NCBI RefSeq assembly: GCF_001894865.1
Contig: NZ_BCXA01000011.1
Location: forward strand, 1 to 64,000
Length of the DNA: 64,000 nucleotides
DNA from: Rhodococcus maanshanensis NBRC 100610
Lineage (GTDB): Bacteria; Actinomycetota; Actinomycetes; Mycobacteriales; Mycobacteriaceae
Direction of reading: 5' to 3'
Part shown: piece by piece, positions 25,470 through 33,932 of the stretch
How positions within the stretch are numbered: the stretch's first letter is position 1
Layout: each line of letters begins with the position of its first letter
Notes under the pieces: model-generated
What the model was told of the DNA's origin: nothing
Databases searched by the model: none
The model's input: only the letters and a program-made list of their open reading frames with translations
Made by a program: the position numbers and the translations under genes

Positions 25470-26066
25470 GGCCCAGGCGGCCAGCGCCCGGCCGACCCGG
25501 CGTTCGACCCGGACCGTCTGCCCCGCCGCGCCTGCCTCCAGCGCCGCGCGGTCGAGCCGGCCGATGGCCAGCGCGTCGCCGACCACCTCGTCGAGCACCC
25601 ATTGGGAGACCCCGCCCTCGGCCAGGTCGAGCACCGTCCGCAGCGGGGTGGTGATCAGGAAGGCGCCGGTGTGTTCGCAGTCGGCAGGCCCCAGGTCGGC
25701 GCGGTGCACCGCAACCCGGTCCGTCCGGACGTGCACGGACGCGCTCGCGGTCACGTGCAGGAACTGCGGGTGCACGTGACCGAGCCCGTACAGCTCGGCC
25801 GCGCTCTGATGCGAGACGACGGCGCCATGGAACTGGACGCACCGCCGCGCCACGTCCTCCAGGTCGCTGTGCGGCCACGGCGACAACCGGAACAGGTCCC
25901 TGTCGACGCGTTCCCACGCGCCCGCGCCGAGCGCGCGGCCGATCTCCCCCGGCGAAAAGCCGAGCGCGCGCGCCTGTCCGGCGGTGAAATACCCGGCCTG
26001 TTCGCGCGCGCACTCGAACAGGCCCCGCTCGCGCTCCCTATGGCGCCGCACGACCCCGTCGTCCAT
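25467..26066 (-). CDS. AbiEi-like antitoxin-domain protein, orphan
   Basis: A 199-residue protein resembling type IV antitoxins of the AbiEi class. The N-terminal winged helix contains AGYFTAGQARALGFSPGEIG, followed by GAWERVDRDLFRL and HQSAAELYGLG, and a C-terminal TTPLRTVLDLAEGG segment of the family. Such proteins often occur without a toxin in actinobacteria; no AbiEii nucleotidyltransferase is adjacent here. It may act as a stand-alone DNA-binding protein. The start ATG 26066 leads directly into the domain. Confidence 0.65.
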   Translation of the reverse strand: MDDGVVRRHRERERGLFECAREQAGYFTAGQARALGFSPGEIGRALGAGAWERVDRDLFRLSPWPHSDLEDVARRCVQFHGAVVSHQSAAELYGLGHVHPQFLHVTASASVHVRTDRVAVHRADLGPADCEHTGAFLITTPLRTVLDLAEGGVSQWVLDEVVGDALAIGRLDRAALEAGAAGQTVRVERRVGRALAAWA

Positions 26067-26161
26067 GACGCCACAGTACGTGCGACTGTGGCGTGGATCA
26101 CAGGGAATTCTCGCAGCGCGTTCTCAGATCCCCCACAGACTTCTGGGGAAGAATCCGTGTA

Positions 26162-26929
26162 ATGGCCTCCCCCGCGAACACTTCGTACCGGTCCACGAGT
26201 CCCGGATCGAAAAACAACCGCGTCCTGCTGATCGTCCTCATCGTGATCGCCGCGCTGGTCGCGGCCCTGATCGCCGCCGAGCTCTTCGTGCGGCACAACA
26301 TCAAGCAGTGCATGGCCGACCAGTTCTCGAGCGAGCTCGGCTCCCAGGTCGACGTCGATCTGAGCTGGAAGCCCGTGCTGCTGCAGGCGGTCGACAAGAA
26401 CGTCCCGTACATCAAGATCACCAGCGACGACTCCAGCTTCGGCCCCGCCAAGGACATGCACGTCACGGCGAAGGTCAACGACATCAAGCTGACCGACACC
26501 GGCGGCACGATCGGCAGCTCCACCGCCGACGTGGACTGGTCAACCGCAGGCATCCTCGCGACCATCCAGGCCCAGCCCTTCGGGCAGCTGGTCTCCGGGG
26601 TGACCTCCGACCCGACCCGGGGCACGCTGTCGTTCCAGGTCATCGGGCTCGCGGAGCTGACCGTCCGGCCACAGGTCGTGGACGGAAAGGTCGACATCGA
26701 GACCGTCGAGGCCTCGGTCCTCGGGCTCGGGCTGCCCACCGACCTGGTCAGCGGCATCGTCGACGTGCTCGGCGCCAGCCTGCAGACGCTCCCGCTCGGG
26801 ATGTCGCCGACGTCGCTGACCATCACCGACGACGGACTGCAGATGTCGATGGCAGGCGGCGCCTACACGATGCCGGAGGCCTCCCCCGAGGCGCAGGCCA
26901 CCGGCGGCGGCTGCTCCCTGCTGAGCTGA
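26162..26929 (+). CDS. DUF2993 membrane-anchored protein
   Basis: A 255-residue protein with one N-terminal membrane span (about residues 20-42, VLLIVLIVIAALVAALIAA) and an outward DUF2993 domain, ending in GGGCSLLS. The family includes the mannan-related factor LmeA of mycobacteria, and the position next to deoC matches Rv0479c. A role at the cell envelope, perhaps lipid binding, is inferred from the family. ATG 26162 has GGGGAA about 11 nt upstream. It converges on deoC with a hairpin between them. Confidence 0.78.
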   Translation: MASPANTSYRSTSPGSKNNRVLLIVLIVIAALVAALIAAELFVRHNIKQCMADQFSSELGSQVDVDLSWKPVLLQAVDKNVPYIKITSDDSSFGPAKDMHVTAKVNDIKLTDTGGTIGSSTADVDWSTAGILATIQAQPFGQLVSGVTSDPTRGTLSFQVIGLAELTVRPQVVDGKVDIETVEASVLGLGLPTDLVSGIVDVLGASLQTLPLGMSPTSLTITDDGLQMSMAGGAYTMPEASPEAQATGGGCSLLS

Positions 26930-26943
26930 GCCGCGTTCGCGAC

Positions 26944-26971
26944 GGCCGGGTGGCGGGCGCGCTACCCGGCC
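26944..26971. terminator. Terminator between DUF2993 gene and deoC
   Basis: GGCCGGGT (26944-26951) and ACCCGGCC (26964-26971) pair around a 12-nt loop between convergent genes; the second arm covers the end of deoC. Confidence 0.55.
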
Positions 26972-27633
26972 GGCGCGAACCCGTCCAGCACGGCCCGGGT
27001 ACCTGACAGGCCCAGCCTGGTCGCGCCCGCCTCGATCATCTCCCGCGCGGCGTCCGCGGTCCTGATCCCGCCGCTCGCCTTGACGCCGAGCCTGCCACCG
27101 ACGGTGCCTGCCATCAGCCGCACCGCGGCCGCGGTGGCCCCGCCGGCCGGGTGGAAGCCCGTCGAGGTCTTGACGAAGTTCGCCCCCGCCAGCTCGGCGG
27201 CCCGGCAGCACTCGACGATCGCCTCGTCGGACAGCGCCGCGGACTCGAGGATCACCTTCAGCACGGTCGCCTCCCCGATCCCCTCTCGAACGGTGAGGAT
27301 GTCCGCGAGCACCGCGTTGTAGTCACCCGCGACCGCCGCACCCACGTCGATCACCATGTCGATCTCGCGCGCGCCCTGCTCCACCGCGAGCCGTGCCTCC
27401 GCCCCCTTGATCAGGGAGTGGTGCTTGCCCGACGGGAACCCCGCGACGGCGGCGACGGTCAGCCCCTCGGCCCGCACCGGCAGCATCGACGGCGACACAC
27501 AGACCGCGTACACGCCGAGGTCGCGGGCCTCCGCGATCAGCGCGTCGACATCGGCGGGCGTGGCCTCGGGCTTGAGCAGGGTGTGGTCGACCATCTGGGC
27601 GACCCGGTCTCGGGTCAGCGGGGCGTCAGGCAT
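26962..27633 (-). CDS. deoC: Deoxyribose-phosphate aldolase
   Basis: A 223-residue class I aldolase that splits 2-deoxyribose 5-phosphate into glyceraldehyde 3-phosphate and acetaldehyde in deoxynucleoside breakdown. K155 (FVKTSTGF) is the Schiff-base lysine, K185 (VKASGG) and D92 (IDMVIDVG) complete the active site. Length equals the mycobacterial enzyme. The start at 27633 is chosen because [21 protein letters not shown] matches the family N-terminus; upstream in-frame sequence to 27693 is unlikely to be translated. It is divergent from the GNAT gene. Confidence 0.92.
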   Translation of the reverse strand: MPDAPLTRDRVAQMVDHTLLKPEATPADVDALIAEARDLGVYAVCVSPSMLPVRAEGLTVAAVAGFPSGKHHSLIKGAEARLAVEQGAREIDMVIDVGAAVAGDYNAVLADILTVREGIGEATVLKVILESAALSDEAIVECCRAAELAGANFVKTSTGFHPAGGATAAAVRLMAGTVGGRLGVKASGGIRTADAAREMIEAGATRLGLSGTRAVLDGFAPAG

Positions 27634-27697
27634 ACCGAAGAGCTTGGCACAGCGACAAATCCGGTTGCGCTGCCACCGCGCCGCCCGCCACACTGCC

Positions 27698-28222
27698 GTG
27701 GTGCTGATCCGACGCGAACTCCCCGCCGATGTCGACGCGATCGCGGCGGTGCACCGCGCCGCCTTCGCCGATCAGATCCCGCCCGGCGCCGACGAACCGA
27801 TGGAGGCCGGTCTGGTCGCGCGGTTGCGGGCGTCCGGGGCGTGGCTGCCAGCGCTGTCCGTGGTCGCCGAGATCGACGGCGAGGTCCGCGGGCACGTCTG
27901 CCTGACCAGGGCAACCGTCGCAGGCCGCCCGGCACTCGCCCTCGGGCCGATCGGGGTACCGCCGCAGCACCAGGGCCACGGGATCGGGGCGGCACTGATG
28001 CACGCCGTCCTCGGGGCGGCCGACGCACTCGACGAACCGCTGGTCGCCCTGCTCGGGCACCTCGACTACTACCCGCGGTTCGGGTTCGTGCCCGGGTCGA
28101 CGCTGGCCATCGACCCCGGCATCCCGGACTGGGTCTCGCACTTCCAGGTTCGGCCGCTGTCCGCCTACACCACGGACCTCGCGGGCGAATTCCGTTACGC
28201 GGAGCCGTTCTACGAGGAGTGA
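27698..28222 (+). CDS. GNAT family N-acetyltransferase
   Basis: A 174-residue GNAT protein. The acetyl-CoA site is [15 protein letters not shown] (Q/R-x-x-G-x-G/A), preceded by ALGPIGV. The C-terminal [10 protein letters not shown] is typical of the YhbS-like subgroup. Substrate unknown. GTG 27698 is taken as start because the domain ([15 protein letters not shown]) begins there; GTG 27701 is equally possible. The gene is divergent from deoC by 64 nt. Confidence 0.8.
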   Translation: MVLIRRELPADVDAIAAVHRAAFADQIPPGADEPMEAGLVARLRASGAWLPALSVVAEIDGEVRGHVCLTRATVAGRPALALGPIGVPPQHQGHGIGAALMHAVLGAADALDEPLVALLGHLDYYPRFGFVPGSTLAIDPGIPDWVSHFQVRPLSAYTTDLAGEFRYAEPFYEE

Positions 28223-28246
28223 ACGCGCGGTGACGGGATCCGCGGC

Positions 28247-28252
28247 TACCGT
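28247..28252 (+). promoter_or_regulatory. -10 box TACCGT, leaderless start of methyltransferase
   Basis: TACCGT followed by 6 nt and ATG 28259. Confidence 0.45.
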
Positions 28253-28258
28253 GTCCGT

Positions 28259-29089
28259 ATGAGCGCCGAGGAGCTTGCCGCCGTGTTCAACGCCGGTGCG
28301 GCCGAGTTCACCTGGCTGACCCCGCAGATCTGGGGTCCGGCCGGGCAGGCGCTGACCTTCCAGTTGCGGCTGCGGCCGGGCGACGCGGTGCTCGACGTGT
28401 GTTGCGGCGCAGGCGCCTCGGCGCTGCCCGCGGCCGCCGCGGTCGGGCCGGACGGCCTGGTGCACGCCGTCGACCTCGCGGACGACCTGCTGGAGGAGGG
28501 CAGGCTGCTCGCGTCCGACCGCGCCATGCACAACATCGACTTCGTGCATGCCGACGCCACCGAATGGGAGCCGCCGAGCACGGTCCCCGAGGCCGGCTAC
28601 GACGCGCTGGCCAGCTCCTACGGGGTGTTCTTCCTCCCGCACATGGACGAGTCGGTTAACCGGCTGGTGAACCTGGTCCGCCCTGGCGGCAAGGTCGGCG
28701 TCACGTCGTGGCGCCGCGGCGCCCTCGAGGACTACGCCGGGGCCTACTTCGACGCGGTCGGCCGGCACGTGCCCGGCTTCGACGCCGGTTCCCGGGACAA
28801 CCGAGGCAACCCACTCGACAAGCTCGACACCGTCGACAGCCTGAGCAGCTGGCTCGCCGGATTCGGCACCTCCGCCATCGAGATCAACGAGCTGTCCAAC
28901 TGGCTGCCCGCGACCCCCGAACTGGTCTGGGGACTGGTGCTGGGCAGCGTGCTGCGCGGCACCCTCGCCGGCCTCGACCCCGGCACCGTCGAATCGATCC
29001 GGCTCGAGTTCCTTGCGCTGCTGACCGAGCGCGACATCGAGACGCTCGACCTCGGCACCCTCGTGGCCACGGCAGTCGTCGACCGCTGA
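28259..29089 (+). CDS. Class I SAM-dependent methyltransferase (UbiE-like)
   Basis: A 276-residue methyltransferase with SAM motif VLDVCCGAGASALPAA, acidic loop VHAVDLADDLLEEG, and motif VRPGGKVGVTSWRRG. It resembles quinone or small-molecule C/O-methyltransferases; the substrate is not visible. It has its own leaderless -10 box. purU starts 23 nt after its stop on the same strand and may be read from the same transcript. Confidence 0.82.
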   Translation: MSAEELAAVFNAGAAEFTWLTPQIWGPAGQALTFQLRLRPGDAVLDVCCGAGASALPAAAAVGPDGLVHAVDLADDLLEEGRLLASDRAMHNIDFVHADATEWEPPSTVPEAGYDALASSYGVFFLPHMDESVNRLVNLVRPGGKVGVTSWRRGALEDYAGAYFDAVGRHVPGFDAGSRDNRGNPLDKLDTVDSLSSWLAGFGTSAIEINELSNWLPATPELVWGLVLGSVLRGTLAGLDPGTVESIRLEFLALLTERDIETLDLGTLVATAVVDR

Positions 29090-29112
29090 CCGGCACCTGC
29101 GACACTGAGTCC

Positions 29113-30000
29113 ATGAGCTCGCCTGCCACCGAAGACGACCGTCGTTTCGTGCTCTCGCTGGGCACCCCGGACCGCACCGGCATCGTTGCCCGGATCTCCA
29201 CGTTCCTCGCCGAGGTCGGCGGATCCATCGTCGAGGCCGCGTACCACGCCGACGCCGACAGCGGCTGGTTCTTCACCAGGCAGGCCGTGAGCGCCTCCTC
29301 GATCGACATGAGCATCGACGAACTCCGCACCGCGTTCACCGCGGTCGCCGCCGAGCTCGGCCCCGAGACCGAATGGACGCTGCAGGATTCGTCCGAACGC
29401 AAGCGCGTGGTGCTGCTGGTGAGCAAGGAAGCACACTGCCTGCACGACCTGCTGGGCCGTGCCGCCGGCGGCGAGCTGCCCGCGGACATCTGCGCGGTCA
29501 TCGGCAACCACATGGACCTGGCGCCGGTCGTGGAAGCGCACGGGCTGACCTTCCACTACGTGCCGTTCCCGAAGGACCCGGCCGAGCGCGGCCCCGCGTT
29601 CCACCGGGTTCGCGAACTGGTCGACGCCCACGATCCGCACGCGGTGGTGCTGGCCCGCTTCATGCAGGTGCTGCCCGCCGAGCTGTGCGAGCACTGGGCG
29701 GGCCGCGCGCTCAACATCCACCACAGCTTCCTGCCGTCCTTCGTCGGCGCCCGGCCCTACCACCAGGCCTTCGCGCGGGGCGTGAAGCTGATCGGCGCGA
29801 CCTGCCACTACGTGACCGCCGAACTGGACGCCGGGCCGATCATCGAGCAGGACGTGATCCGGGTCGACCACGCCGACGAGGTCCGCGACATGGTGCGCCA
29901 GGGCCGCGACATCGAGAAGCTCGTGCTCGCGCGCGGCCTGCGCTGGCACCTGGAGGACCGGGTGCTCGTGCACGGGCGCAAGACCGTCGTCTTCAGCTAG
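29113..30000 (+). CDS. purU: Formyltetrahydrofolate deformylase
   Basis: A 295-residue enzyme hydrolysing 10-formyl-THF to formate and THF, balancing one-carbon pools and feeding formate to purine synthesis. An N-terminal ACT domain (about residues 10-92) precedes the formyltransferase fold; the catalytic region is H203-H-S-F-L-P-S-F with D239-A-G-P. ATG 29113 begins the ACT domain. A perfect palindromic terminator follows 17 nt after the stop. Confidence 0.93.
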   Translation: MSSPATEDDRRFVLSLGTPDRTGIVARISTFLAEVGGSIVEAAYHADADSGWFFTRQAVSASSIDMSIDELRTAFTAVAAELGPETEWTLQDSSERKRVVLLVSKEAHCLHDLLGRAAGGELPADICAVIGNHMDLAPVVEAHGLTFHYVPFPKDPAERGPAFHRVRELVDAHDPHAVVLARFMQVLPAELCEHWAGRALNIHHSFLPSFVGARPYHQAFARGVKLIGATCHYVTAELDAGPIIEQDVIRVDHADEVRDMVRQGRDIEKLVLARGLRWHLEDRVLVHGRKTVVFS

Positions 30001-30017
30001 GCGCCCCGCGCCCGTGC

Positions 30018-30049
30018 GCGATCTGCACCCCGGTCGGGGTGCAGATCGC
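30018..30049. terminator. Bidirectional terminator / dispersed palindrome copy 2
   Basis: Perfect hairpin: arms GCGATCTGCACCCC and its complement with a 4-nt loop, between convergent purU and hydrolase genes and touching the hydrolase stop. Preceded by CGCGCCCGTGC, the element also found at 11393 and 58036. Confidence 0.8.
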
Positions 30050-31078
30050 TCACAGTCGGGCGAGGCGGCGGATCTCGTCGTTGACAGGGGCGGGGGCCTC
30101 GACGGTGCTCATGTGACCGATCGCGGGCAGCCGGATCAGCCGCTGCAGGTGGCCTGCCTCGTCCAGGACCTCCGAGATCCGCCGCGAATGCGACTGCGGG
30201 GTGAGCCGATCGGCGGTCCCGACCAGCACGGTGGTCGGCACCGTCAGGTTCTCCAGCGCGGCGCGGATGTCGAGCATGCTCAGCGCGGCACCCCAGCCGC
30301 CGCGGGTGCGGCCGTGACAGTCGAGCACGATGCGGGTGCAGAACTCGACCTCCTCGCGCGTCGACCCTGGCGCCATCGCCGCGTACTGGATGACTCGGCG
30401 GGTGGCGGGCGTGTCGACCCGCATCGAGCTGCGCCAGCCGAGCAGCACCCGGCCAACCGGCGGCGGGATCGTCGGCAGCCGCTGCGAGAGCGGGATCAGC
30501 GTGGACTCGGCGACCAGGCTGTCGGTGGCGGTGCTGGCCAGCATCACCGCGCTTGCCTTCGCCCGCACCTGCTCCGGGTACCTGCCGGCCCACGACATGA
30601 TGCTCATGCCACCCATGCTGTGGCCGACCACGACGGCCTTCTTGTCGCCGGTCACGGCGGCGTCGAGCACCGCGGCCAGGTCGTCGGCCAGCAGGTCGGT
30701 GCTGAGCGGATGGCGGCCGAGCTCGGTGTGCCCGTGCCCGCGCTGGTCGTAGGTGATGACGCGGAAGTCGTCGGCGAGCGCGTTGATCTGCGGGTGCCAG
30801 AAGGCGGTCGAGCAGGTCCAGCCGTGGCTGAGCACGATGGGCTGCGCCTCGGGATCGCCGTAGGCGACCACGTGGATCGGGTGCCCGTCCGCCGAGGTCG
30901 CGGTGATGGTCTCGGGCCGGTGCACGGGATCGCTCAGCGCGGGGTTCGGCTCGGCCACGAACGATGCGCTCGACCTGTTCCGACGGGAGCGCACGGCCGC
31001 GCCGACCCCGATGATCGCCGCTCCGGCCGCCGCTCCGACGAGGATCCGTCGCTTCGAACCCCGTGACTGTGCCGTCAC
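30050..31078 (-). CDS. Alpha/beta hydrolase, membrane-anchored
   Basis: A 342-residue alpha/beta hydrolase. An N-terminal basic segment and hydrophobic stretch (about residues 11-30) may anchor it in the membrane. The nucleophile is S154 in GHSMGG, the acid lies in GTADRLTP and the His in IGHMSTVE; oxyanion motif LSHGWTCS. It is probably an esterase or lipase-like enzyme of unknown substrate. It lies 99 nt downstream of the AurF-like gene on the same strand and may share its promoter. Confidence 0.85.
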   Translation of the reverse strand: MTAQSRGSKRRILVGAAAGAAIIGVGAAVRSRRNRSSASFVAEPNPALSDPVHRPETITATSADGHPIHVVAYGDPEAQPIVLSHGWTCSTAFWHPQINALADDFRVITYDQRGHGHTELGRHPLSTDLLADDLAAVLDAAVTGDKKAVVVGHSMGGMSIMSWAGRYPEQVRAKASAVMLASTATDSLVAESTLIPLSQRLPTIPPPVGRVLLGWRSSMRVDTPATRRVIQYAAMAPGSTREEVEFCTRIVLDCHGRTRGGWGAALSMLDIRAALENLTVPTTVLVGTADRLTPQSHSRRISEVLDEAGHLQRLIRLPAIGHMSTVEAPAPVNDEIRRLARL

Positions 31079-31177
31079 CTGTCCACCTCCGTGGTCTCTT
31101 GTGTGTTCTCGATTGGGGAACCGCCGGTGCCCCGGGACGGCGCGCGGTGCGCCGCGTCGCGCCGGGTCTCGGCGGGG

Positions 31178-32113
31178 CTAGATGATGTGCGCCCTGCGCA
31201 GCAGGAGCTTCGACGGCCCGCCGACCAACCCGACCTCGCTCAGGAATTCGACGGTCTTCGCGCTGCCCTCGCGGAGCATGTCGTGGTAGTGCTTGTTGGC
31301 CTTCGCCGCGGCGCGGGCTCGCTTGGGGTCCAGGCCCGCGGCCTCGTACACCTTGTCGTTGACCAGGCTGGTGACGATGAAGTAGGCGGTCACGCCGAGC
31401 AGCAACCGGATCCGTGCCCTGGTGAACCGGGAGATGCCGTCGACGCGCCTGACGGTTTCCTCTCGGGCGAACTTGATGTGCCGCGCCTCCTCGAGGACGT
31501 GGATCTTGCTCACCGTCCTGGTGATCGGCTGCACCCGCTCGTCCTTCATGAAGTCGCGCTGCATCATGTCGAGGATCTCCTCGGCGAACAACGTGCCGCC
31601 GTAGGCGAGCGAGCCGGTGGCCGTCGCCTTGAAGGCGCGCGCCGACTCGCGGATCCACCGCTTGGGCCGGTACGACGGGACGCCGAAACGCTGCGCCGAC
31701 CTGGCGAACATCGTCGAGTGCCTGCACTCGTCGGCGATCTCGGTGAGCGCGAACTGCACGTGCGGCTCGGACGGGTCGTGCGAGTAGATGTCGCGGACCA
31801 GCATCTGCATGAGGATCATCTCGAACCAGATCCCGGTGCCCGCGACGCTCGCGGCCTCGTGCGTGGTGAGCGTGATCCGCTGGTCCTCGGTCATCGACTC
31901 CCACAGGTCGGTGCCGTAGAGGCTGGACCATTCCGGTGTCATGCCGTAGAGGCCCGCCGGAATGGGCGCCTCCCAGTCGATCTCGACGAGGGGGTCGTAG
32001 GACTTCCTGGCCGCCGAGGCGAGCAGACGGCTCGCCGTATCCTGCCGCTCTCCCGCCCTGGCCAGGCGTGATCCGGACCTGTTCACGGCCTTGCGTTCGT
32101 GAATGATCGACAT
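31178..32113 (-). CDS. AurF-like non-heme diiron oxygenase
   Basis: A 311-residue protein of the AurF/p-aminobenzoate N-oxygenase family. Diiron ligands are visible as E129-x-x-H132 (DECRHS) and E209-x-x-H212 (EEARHIKF), with further acidic residues at E178/E179. Family members oxidise aryl amines, but actinobacterial versions beside lipases are of unknown function. ATG 32113 is chosen because GAGGAG lies 5 nt upstream; the GTG at 32119 would overlap that site. The upstream region has a TTGACA-like box and a palindrome. Confidence 0.8.
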   Translation of the reverse strand: MSIIHERKAVNRSGSRLARAGERQDTASRLLASAARKSYDPLVEIDWEAPIPAGLYGMTPEWSSLYGTDLWESMTEDQRITLTTHEAASVAGTGIWFEMILMQMLVRDIYSHDPSEPHVQFALTEIADECRHSTMFARSAQRFGVPSYRPKRWIRESARAFKATATGSLAYGGTLFAEEILDMMQRDFMKDERVQPITRTVSKIHVLEEARHIKFAREETVRRVDGISRFTRARIRLLLGVTAYFIVTSLVNDKVYEAAGLDPKRARAAAKANKHYHDMLREGSAKTVEFLSEVGLVGGPSKLLLRRAHII

Positions 32114-32190
32114 CGCCACTCCTCGGCATCGGATCCGGCGACGCGCGCCGGTATCGCCTCACCTCAAGGATGCGTGGCGGGAATGACTGT

Positions 32191-32210
32191 TGTCAAGGGT
32201 TATATGTAAC
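32191..32210 (-). promoter_or_regulatory. Promoter region of AurF-like gene with palindrome
   Basis: On the minus strand TTGACA (complement of 32191-32196) could be a -35 box. Beside it GTTATATGTAAC (32199-32210) is a near-perfect palindrome of the kind bound by TetR-type repressors. No convincing -10 box was found. Confidence 0.35.
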
Positions 32211-32258
32211 TGATATTCGCAGACAATTTTCCCTGCGATCGGCCTGTCGCGGCGGCGA

Positions 32259-32549
32259 CTACCAGCGCGGTCCGCGCTGGACCTCGTCCACCCGCGGCCG
32301 CACGTCGACCAGGTACACGCAGATCGCCACGACCGCGATCATCCAGAAGAGCATCCCGAAGGGCAGCAGCAGCACCAGCAGCGCGACCAGCAGGATGCCA
32401 AGCCAGATCGGCTTGCTCAGCTTGTCGACGGCAGTGAAGGCGTCAGTACGCTGCCGGATCGCGTGGAAGACCGCGAAGACGCCCGCCGCGATGGCGGCGA
32501 GCTGGAGCGCGAGCATGATCAGGCCGGTGAGGCCGTTGACGGTCGGCAT
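32259..32549 (-). CDS. DUF2516 membrane protein
   Basis: A 96-residue membrane protein of the DUF2516 family with three hydrophobic segments (about residues 8-28, 47-65 and 65-80), equivalent in place to Rv0476 next to hbhA. Function unknown. It is separated from hbhA by a strong terminator, so it needs its own promoter. Confidence 0.82.
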   Translation of the reverse strand: MPTVNGLTGLIMLALQLAAIAAGVFAVFHAIRQRTDAFTAVDKLSKPIWLGILLVALLVLLLPFGMLFWMIAVVAICVYLVDVRPRVDEVQRGPRW

Positions 32550-32561
32550 GTATCCATCCTA

Positions 32562-32605
32562 CGAGTTCGGCCCCCGCACACCGTGATGTGCGGGGGCCGA
32601 ACTCG
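32562..32605 (-). terminator. hbhA terminator
   Basis: Perfect 19-nt arms (32562-32580 and 32587-32605) around a 6-nt loop, 18 nt after the hbhA stop and 12 nt before the DUF2516 start. It is the strongest hairpin in this part of the window. Confidence 0.85.
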
Positions 32606-32623
32606 ATTCAGCTGTGCGAACCG

Positions 32624-33424
32624 TCAGCTGGTGGCCTTCTTGGCCGGGGCCTTCTTGGCCGGAGCCTTGGCCGCGGTCGCGGTCGCGGCGGGCTTCGCGG
32701 CGGCGGGCTTGGCCGGAGCCTTCTTGGCCGGGGCCTTCTTCACGGGCGCCTTGGTGGCGGCCGTGTCGACCTTGGCCGCGGCCGTCTTGGTGGTGGACTC
32801 GGCCTTCTCGCCCGCGCCGACGAAGCGGCTGGCGACGCTCTCGCCCGCCTCGGTCACGGCGTCGCTGACCTCGTCGGCGACATCGCTGATGCGCTCCGCG
32901 GCGCGGCCGGCCAGCTTCGCGGCCTGCTCGCCGACGGCCCGGGTCTGACGGGCCACGGTGCCGAGGGCCTCCTCGGTGAGGGTGGCGGCATCGCCGAGCA
33001 CCGACTCGGCACGCTCGATGCCCTCTTCGACGGCGGGCTGCTTGCGCAGGCGCTCGACGGTCTCCTCGCCACGCTCGGCGAGCGAGGTGTAGATGTCGGT
33101 CGCGACCTTCAGGTACGCCTCGGCGACCTTGCGCAGCTCCTCGGCGGTGAACTTCTCGCGCAGCTCGGCGAGCTCCTCGGGCAGCTCGGACGGCAGGCCC
33201 GCCAGCCGCTCACGGAGGCTCTCGACGCCCTCGGTGAGGTCGCCGGTCAGCTTCTCGAAGCGTTCGCGGGCGGCGTCGACCGTGAGGGCCTCCTCGCCGT
33301 TCGCGGTGGCGCGCGAACGCACCTGCGCGACGACGTCGGCGACGGCCTGGACGACCACGTCGCCCGCGCCGACGGCGGCGTACAACGGGGTCTTCACGCT
33401 GTCGAGACCTTTGAGTTCAGTCAT
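32624..33424 (-). CDS. hbhA: Heparin-binding hemagglutinin HbhA-like protein
   Basis: A 266-residue HbhA homologue. Residues 1-200 are mostly charged helices that should form a coiled coil (LTGDLTEGVESLRERL, ERGEETVERLRKQ). The C-terminal 50 residues are Lys/Ala/Pro repeats (KKAPAKKAPAK), the heparan-sulfate-binding type of tail. In mycobacteria HbhA is a surface adhesin also linked to lipid bodies; here an environmental role is equally possible. It overlaps the preceding HTH gene by 4 nt, as in the Rv0474-Rv0475 order. Confidence 0.87.
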   Translation of the reverse strand: MTELKGLDSVKTPLYAAVGAGDVVVQAVADVVAQVRSRATANGEEALTVDAARERFEKLTGDLTEGVESLRERLAGLPSELPEELAELREKFTAEELRKVAEAYLKVATDIYTSLAERGEETVERLRKQPAVEEGIERAESVLGDAATLTEEALGTVARQTRAVGEQAAKLAGRAAERISDVADEVSDAVTEAGESVASRFVGAGEKAESTTKTAAAKVDTAATKAPVKKAPAKKAPAKPAAAKPAATATAAKAPAKKAPAKKATS

Positions 33425-33849
33425 TCTTGGTTCTCCTTTTCGGGCTGGGGGTCGAGACGCGGGTTGTTCTCGCGCCGAAACGATTCGTAGATTTCAAGGA
33501 GGACCTGCTTCTGTCGCTCCGTGACGGAGGTATCGGAGAGCAGGGCGTCCCGCACCGGACTGGCTGGGCGATCTTCGAGAAATCCAGCCCGCATGTAGAG
33601 CACCTCCGCGGACACGCGGAGTCCCTTCGCGATCTGCCCTAGCACCTCTGCCGAGGGCTTGCGCAACCCACGCTCGATCTGACTCAGGTAGGGGTTGCTG
33701 ACGCCGGCGAGCTGCGAGAGCTGCCGCAACGACACCTGCGCGGCCTCCCGTTGCGACTTGATGAAGCTGCCGATGTCCTGTGCCGCGGAGCTGACCACCC
33801 TGGCGGCCACGTCACCGGCACTGTCGCCGGCGGGCGTTTCGTCGGACAT
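33421..33849 (-). CDS. XRE-family HTH regulator upstream of hbhA
   Basis: A 142-residue protein with an HTH_3 domain (about residues 28-85: KSQREAAQVSLRQLSQLAGV, NPYLSQIERGLRKPSAEVLG) and a C-terminal helical tail. It corresponds to Rv0474. Its stop overlaps the hbhA start by 4 nt, so both are made from one transcript. The start is set at ATG 33849, giving MSDETPAGDS. An inverted repeat at 33891-33920 just upstream is a candidate self-operator. Confidence 0.85.
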   Translation of the reverse strand: MSDETPAGDSAGDVAARVVSSAAQDIGSFIKSQREAAQVSLRQLSQLAGVSNPYLSQIERGLRKPSAEVLGQIAKGLRVSAEVLYMRAGFLEDRPASPVRDALLSDTSVTERQKQVLLEIYESFRRENNPRLDPQPEKENQE

Positions 33850-33890
33850 CACACTCCCTACCTGGTGGGTGATTCCCACGGTACGGGAGC

Positions 33891-33920
33891 GTGCTAACTA
33901 TTGCAAGCACTCTTGTTAGC
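33891..33920 (-). promoter_or_regulatory. Nested inverted repeats upstream of HTH gene
   Basis: GCTAAC (33893-33898) pairs with GTTAGC (33915-33920), and GTGCT (33891-33895) with AGCAC (33906-33910). They lie 40-70 nt before the HTH start, in a locally AT-richer stretch, and may be its operator. The position also follows the DUF445 stop. Confidence 0.4.
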
Positions 33921-33932
33921 AGCGGGCTACGG

